Source: HGM04593 sp045591315
Lineage (GTDB): Bacteria > Bacteroidota > Bacteroidia > Bacteroidales > Bacteroidaceae
Assembly: GCA_045591315.1 (NCBI GenBank)
Contig: JAZNSN010000066.1
Coordinates: forward strand, 1-24,428
Length of the DNA: 24,428 nt
Direction: 5' to 3'
Shown: positions 22,854-24,428 of the stretch, in pieces
Layout: each line of letters opens with the position of its first letter
Position numbering within the stretch: position 1 is the stretch's first letter
Notes under the pieces: model-generated
The model's input: only the letters and a program-made list of their open reading frames with translations
Told to the model about the DNA's origin: nothing
The model's database searches: none
Translations under genes and position numbers: made by a program

Positions 22854-24269
22854 ATGAAAAACAGTAAAATTCTCAAATGCTTTGTTATAGCAACATTGTT
22901 GCTGTCTGCTGTTGTTTCTACTGCACAGGAGAGCCTCAGAACAGGTTATTTCCTTAGCGGTAACTTATATCGTCATACAATAAATCCTGCATTGATGAAT
23001 GACCAGAACTATATATCTCTGCCAATTCTAGGTGCAATGAATGTGAATGCCGGCGGTGATGTGGGCATTGACAATTTTGTATTCAAGAACCCAAAAGGTG
23101 GAGATAAGGTTACATTCATGCATTCATCTGTTGATGCCGATGATTTCTTAGGCGGAATAGACGACGAGAACAAAGTGATGGCAAACATCGATATGACAAT
23201 AATGTCGGCTGGTTTCTCTGCTTTCGGAGGTTACAATACAATTGATTTAGGCCTTCATTCACGCATTGGTGCCAACATTCCATATGAGATGTTTGAGTTC
23301 ATGAAAGTCCTCGATTATAATAAGGACTATTCAATACGTGATGTAAATGTGTTGACCCGTAACTATATTGATCTTGCATTCGGTCACTCCCGTAAGATAA
23401 CCAAGGACCTTACCGTGGGTGCACGTCTGAAGTTTTTGTTCGGTCTTGCATATGCCGATATAAACCTTGATAAAGTAGATGTGACTGCGAACCCAGGTGC
23501 TGCGCATTGGACAGTAAAGACTCAGGGATATTCCCATATGGCATTAGGAGGAGAATATGAATATTCCAAGGAACTTTCGAAGAACGGAAAGAAACGTGTT
23601 GACGGATATAAAGATCCTTCTGCCGGTCTCAACGGTTTCGGTATGGGTATCGATTTGGGTGTAACTTATGATTTGAGCAATGTGCTCACAAAAGGGCTTG
23701 TTGTATCTGCTTCATTGACCGATTTGGGATTCATGAGCTGGAAGAAAGTTGCAAAAGCCAGTGTGAGCCAGGATGACCCGTTTGAGTTCGACGGTTTCGA
23801 ATATGTTAAGGAACATAATGTCAAAGCCGAAGATATTGATGACCAGTTCAACTCTTTGAAGGATGACTTGGAGGATTTCCTTTCATTCGAGGATAATGGT
23901 GAGGGCAGTGAGAGTTCAGCTCTTGCAGCTACATTGAATCTTGGTGTTGAGTACAAGATGCCTTTTTATGACAAGTTGAGTGCCGGTCTTTTATATACGA
24001 ACCGTTTTGATGGTGACTATTCTTTCTATAAAATGTCTCTTATGATCAACTACGCACCTGTTAAATGGTTTGATATGGCTCTGAGCGGAACAACTTCAAC
24101 ATTCGGAGCGGGATTTGGAGCAATGGCAAATATCCGTTTTACCGGTTTTAACTTGTTTGTCGGAACTGATTGCTTCTTCAGCGATCTTGGTGAATACAGC
24201 ATTCCAGCTAACGATATGAATGCCAGTTTCTCTATTGGCGTGAACATTCCTTTCGGAAAAAGACGTTAA
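22854..24269 (+). CDS. DUF5723 family secreted beta-barrel-like protein
   Basis: 471 residues from ATG 22854, which opens a signal peptide (KNSKILKCF, then a hydrophobic run to VVSTAQ, about residue 23); an in-frame TTG at 22830 is rejected as it would bury the signal. The mature protein begins ESLRTGYFLSGNLYRHTINPAL, the characteristic opening of DUF5723, and is rich in alternating amphipathic strands with repeated glycines (DLAFGHSRKITKDLTVGARL, FGAGFGAMANIRFTGFNLFVG), suggesting an outer-membrane barrel. An acidic loop (about 328-350, DDLEDFLSFEDNGEG) interrupts the strands. Function unknown. A terminator-like hairpin follows at 24294. Confidence 0.85.
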   Translation: MKNSKILKCFVIATLLLSAVVSTAQESLRTGYFLSGNLYRHTINPALMNDQNYISLPILGAMNVNAGGDVGIDNFVFKNPKGGDKVTFMHSSVDADDFLGGIDDENKVMANIDMTIMSAGFSAFGGYNTIDLGLHSRIGANIPYEMFEFMKVLDYNKDYSIRDVNVLTRNYIDLAFGHSRKITKDLTVGARLKFLFGLAYADINLDKVDVTANPGAAHWTVKTQGYSHMALGGEYEYSKELSKNGKKRVDGYKDPSAGLNGFGMGIDLGVTYDLSNVLTKGLVVSASLTDLGFMSWKKVAKASVSQDDPFEFDGFEYVKEHNVKAEDIDDQFNSLKDDLEDFLSFEDNGEGSESSALAATLNLGVEYKMPFYDKLSAGLLYTNRFDGDYSFYKMSLMINYAPVKWFDMALSGTTSTFGAGFGAMANIRFTGFNLFVGTDCFFSDLGEYSIPANDMNASFSIGVNIPFGKRR

Positions 24270-24293
24270 TGAGAAATAATGCATATCAACAAT

Positions 24294-24338
24294 GAGGGTG
24301 ACCCAAAAGTAAGATTGGGTTGCCCTCTTGCTTATTAT
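24294..24338 (+). terminator. Terminator of the DUF5723 gene
   Basis: GAGGGTGACCCAA (24294-24306) pairs with TTGGGTTGCCCTC (24315-24327), 13 bp including two G-U pairs, 8-nt loop, followed by the loose T-rich TTGCTTATTATT. Confidence 0.7.
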
Positions 24339-24375
24339 TAGTTCAGCTCCTACATTTCTGCAGGATGATAAAAAT

Positions 24376-24420
24376 ATAGCTATTCCTTTGATAAACATCG
24401 GAATAGCTATTGTTTGTTTG
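24376..24420. terminator. Probable bidirectional terminator at right edge
   Basis: ATAGCTATTCC (24376-24386) pairs perfectly with GGAATAGCTAT (24400-24410). On the plus strand TGTTTGTTTG follows; on the minus strand ATTTTTATC follows. This suggests a minus-strand gene converging from beyond the right edge. Confidence 0.6.
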
Positions 24421-24428
24421 GAGAATAT

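Overview
The window reads as a contiguous stretch of a Bacteroidales chromosome (Bacteroides/Prevotella-type). The reasons are protein families largely restricted to that group (DUF4834 and DUF5723 proteins, PiT transporters fused to a PhoU-like domain, a DcaP-like porin, a short membrane Psd next to PssA), promoters of the form TTTG-N19-TAnnTTTG, and weak Shine-Dalgarno sequences. No tRNA, rRNA, CRISPR array, insertion sequence or phage gene was found. All genes look intact except the one cut by the left edge.

Layout. 1-864: 3' part of a DUF4143 AAA ATPase, AT-rich. 865-1192: gene-free, with a promoter, a foldable segment and a terminator that together look like a small RNA gene of about 160 nt. 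1193-3478 (minus): an AraC-type regulator, a secreted SIMPL-domain protein and a DoxX membrane protein, with hairpins between them. 3690-4973: a DcaP-like porin divergent from the regulator. 5189-9998: two tandem PiT phosphate transporters with PhoU-like tails. 10172-13342: nfo (endonuclease IV) with a PhoB/PhoR-like two-component pair in one tight operon. 13343-13765: a cluster of short direct and inverted repeats. 13766-15125: YhhQ-type queuosine-precursor transporter overlapping a small radical-SAM-like protein. 15383-16368: superoxide reductase and rubrerythrin. 16443-20796 (minus): dnaE, thioredoxin and a small acidic protein. 21003-22738: psd, pssA and a DUF4834 protein. 22854-24269: a DUF5723 secreted protein.

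The most notable signal is regulatory. Both PiT genes are preceded by a hexamer TGTAAY (Y is C or T) repeated at an exact 11-bp period, five units before the first gene and four before the second. In both cases the last unit ends exactly 10 bp before a GAnTTTTG element resembling the Bacteroidetes -7 box. An 11-bp direct-repeat period is the geometry of the E. coli PhoB box, and a PhoB/PhoR-like pair is encoded just downstream. The simplest model is a Bacteroidales Pho regulon: the sensor kinase and OmpR/PhoB-type regulator bind the TGTAAY array and activate the two transporters when phosphate is low. The nfo-regulator-kinase operon itself has no such array.

Second-tier observations are the YhhQ/radical-SAM overlap (possible queuine or queuosine salvage, with a non-standard CX4CX2C cluster motif), the unassigned candidate small RNA at about 965-1128, and the repeat cluster at 13348-13708.
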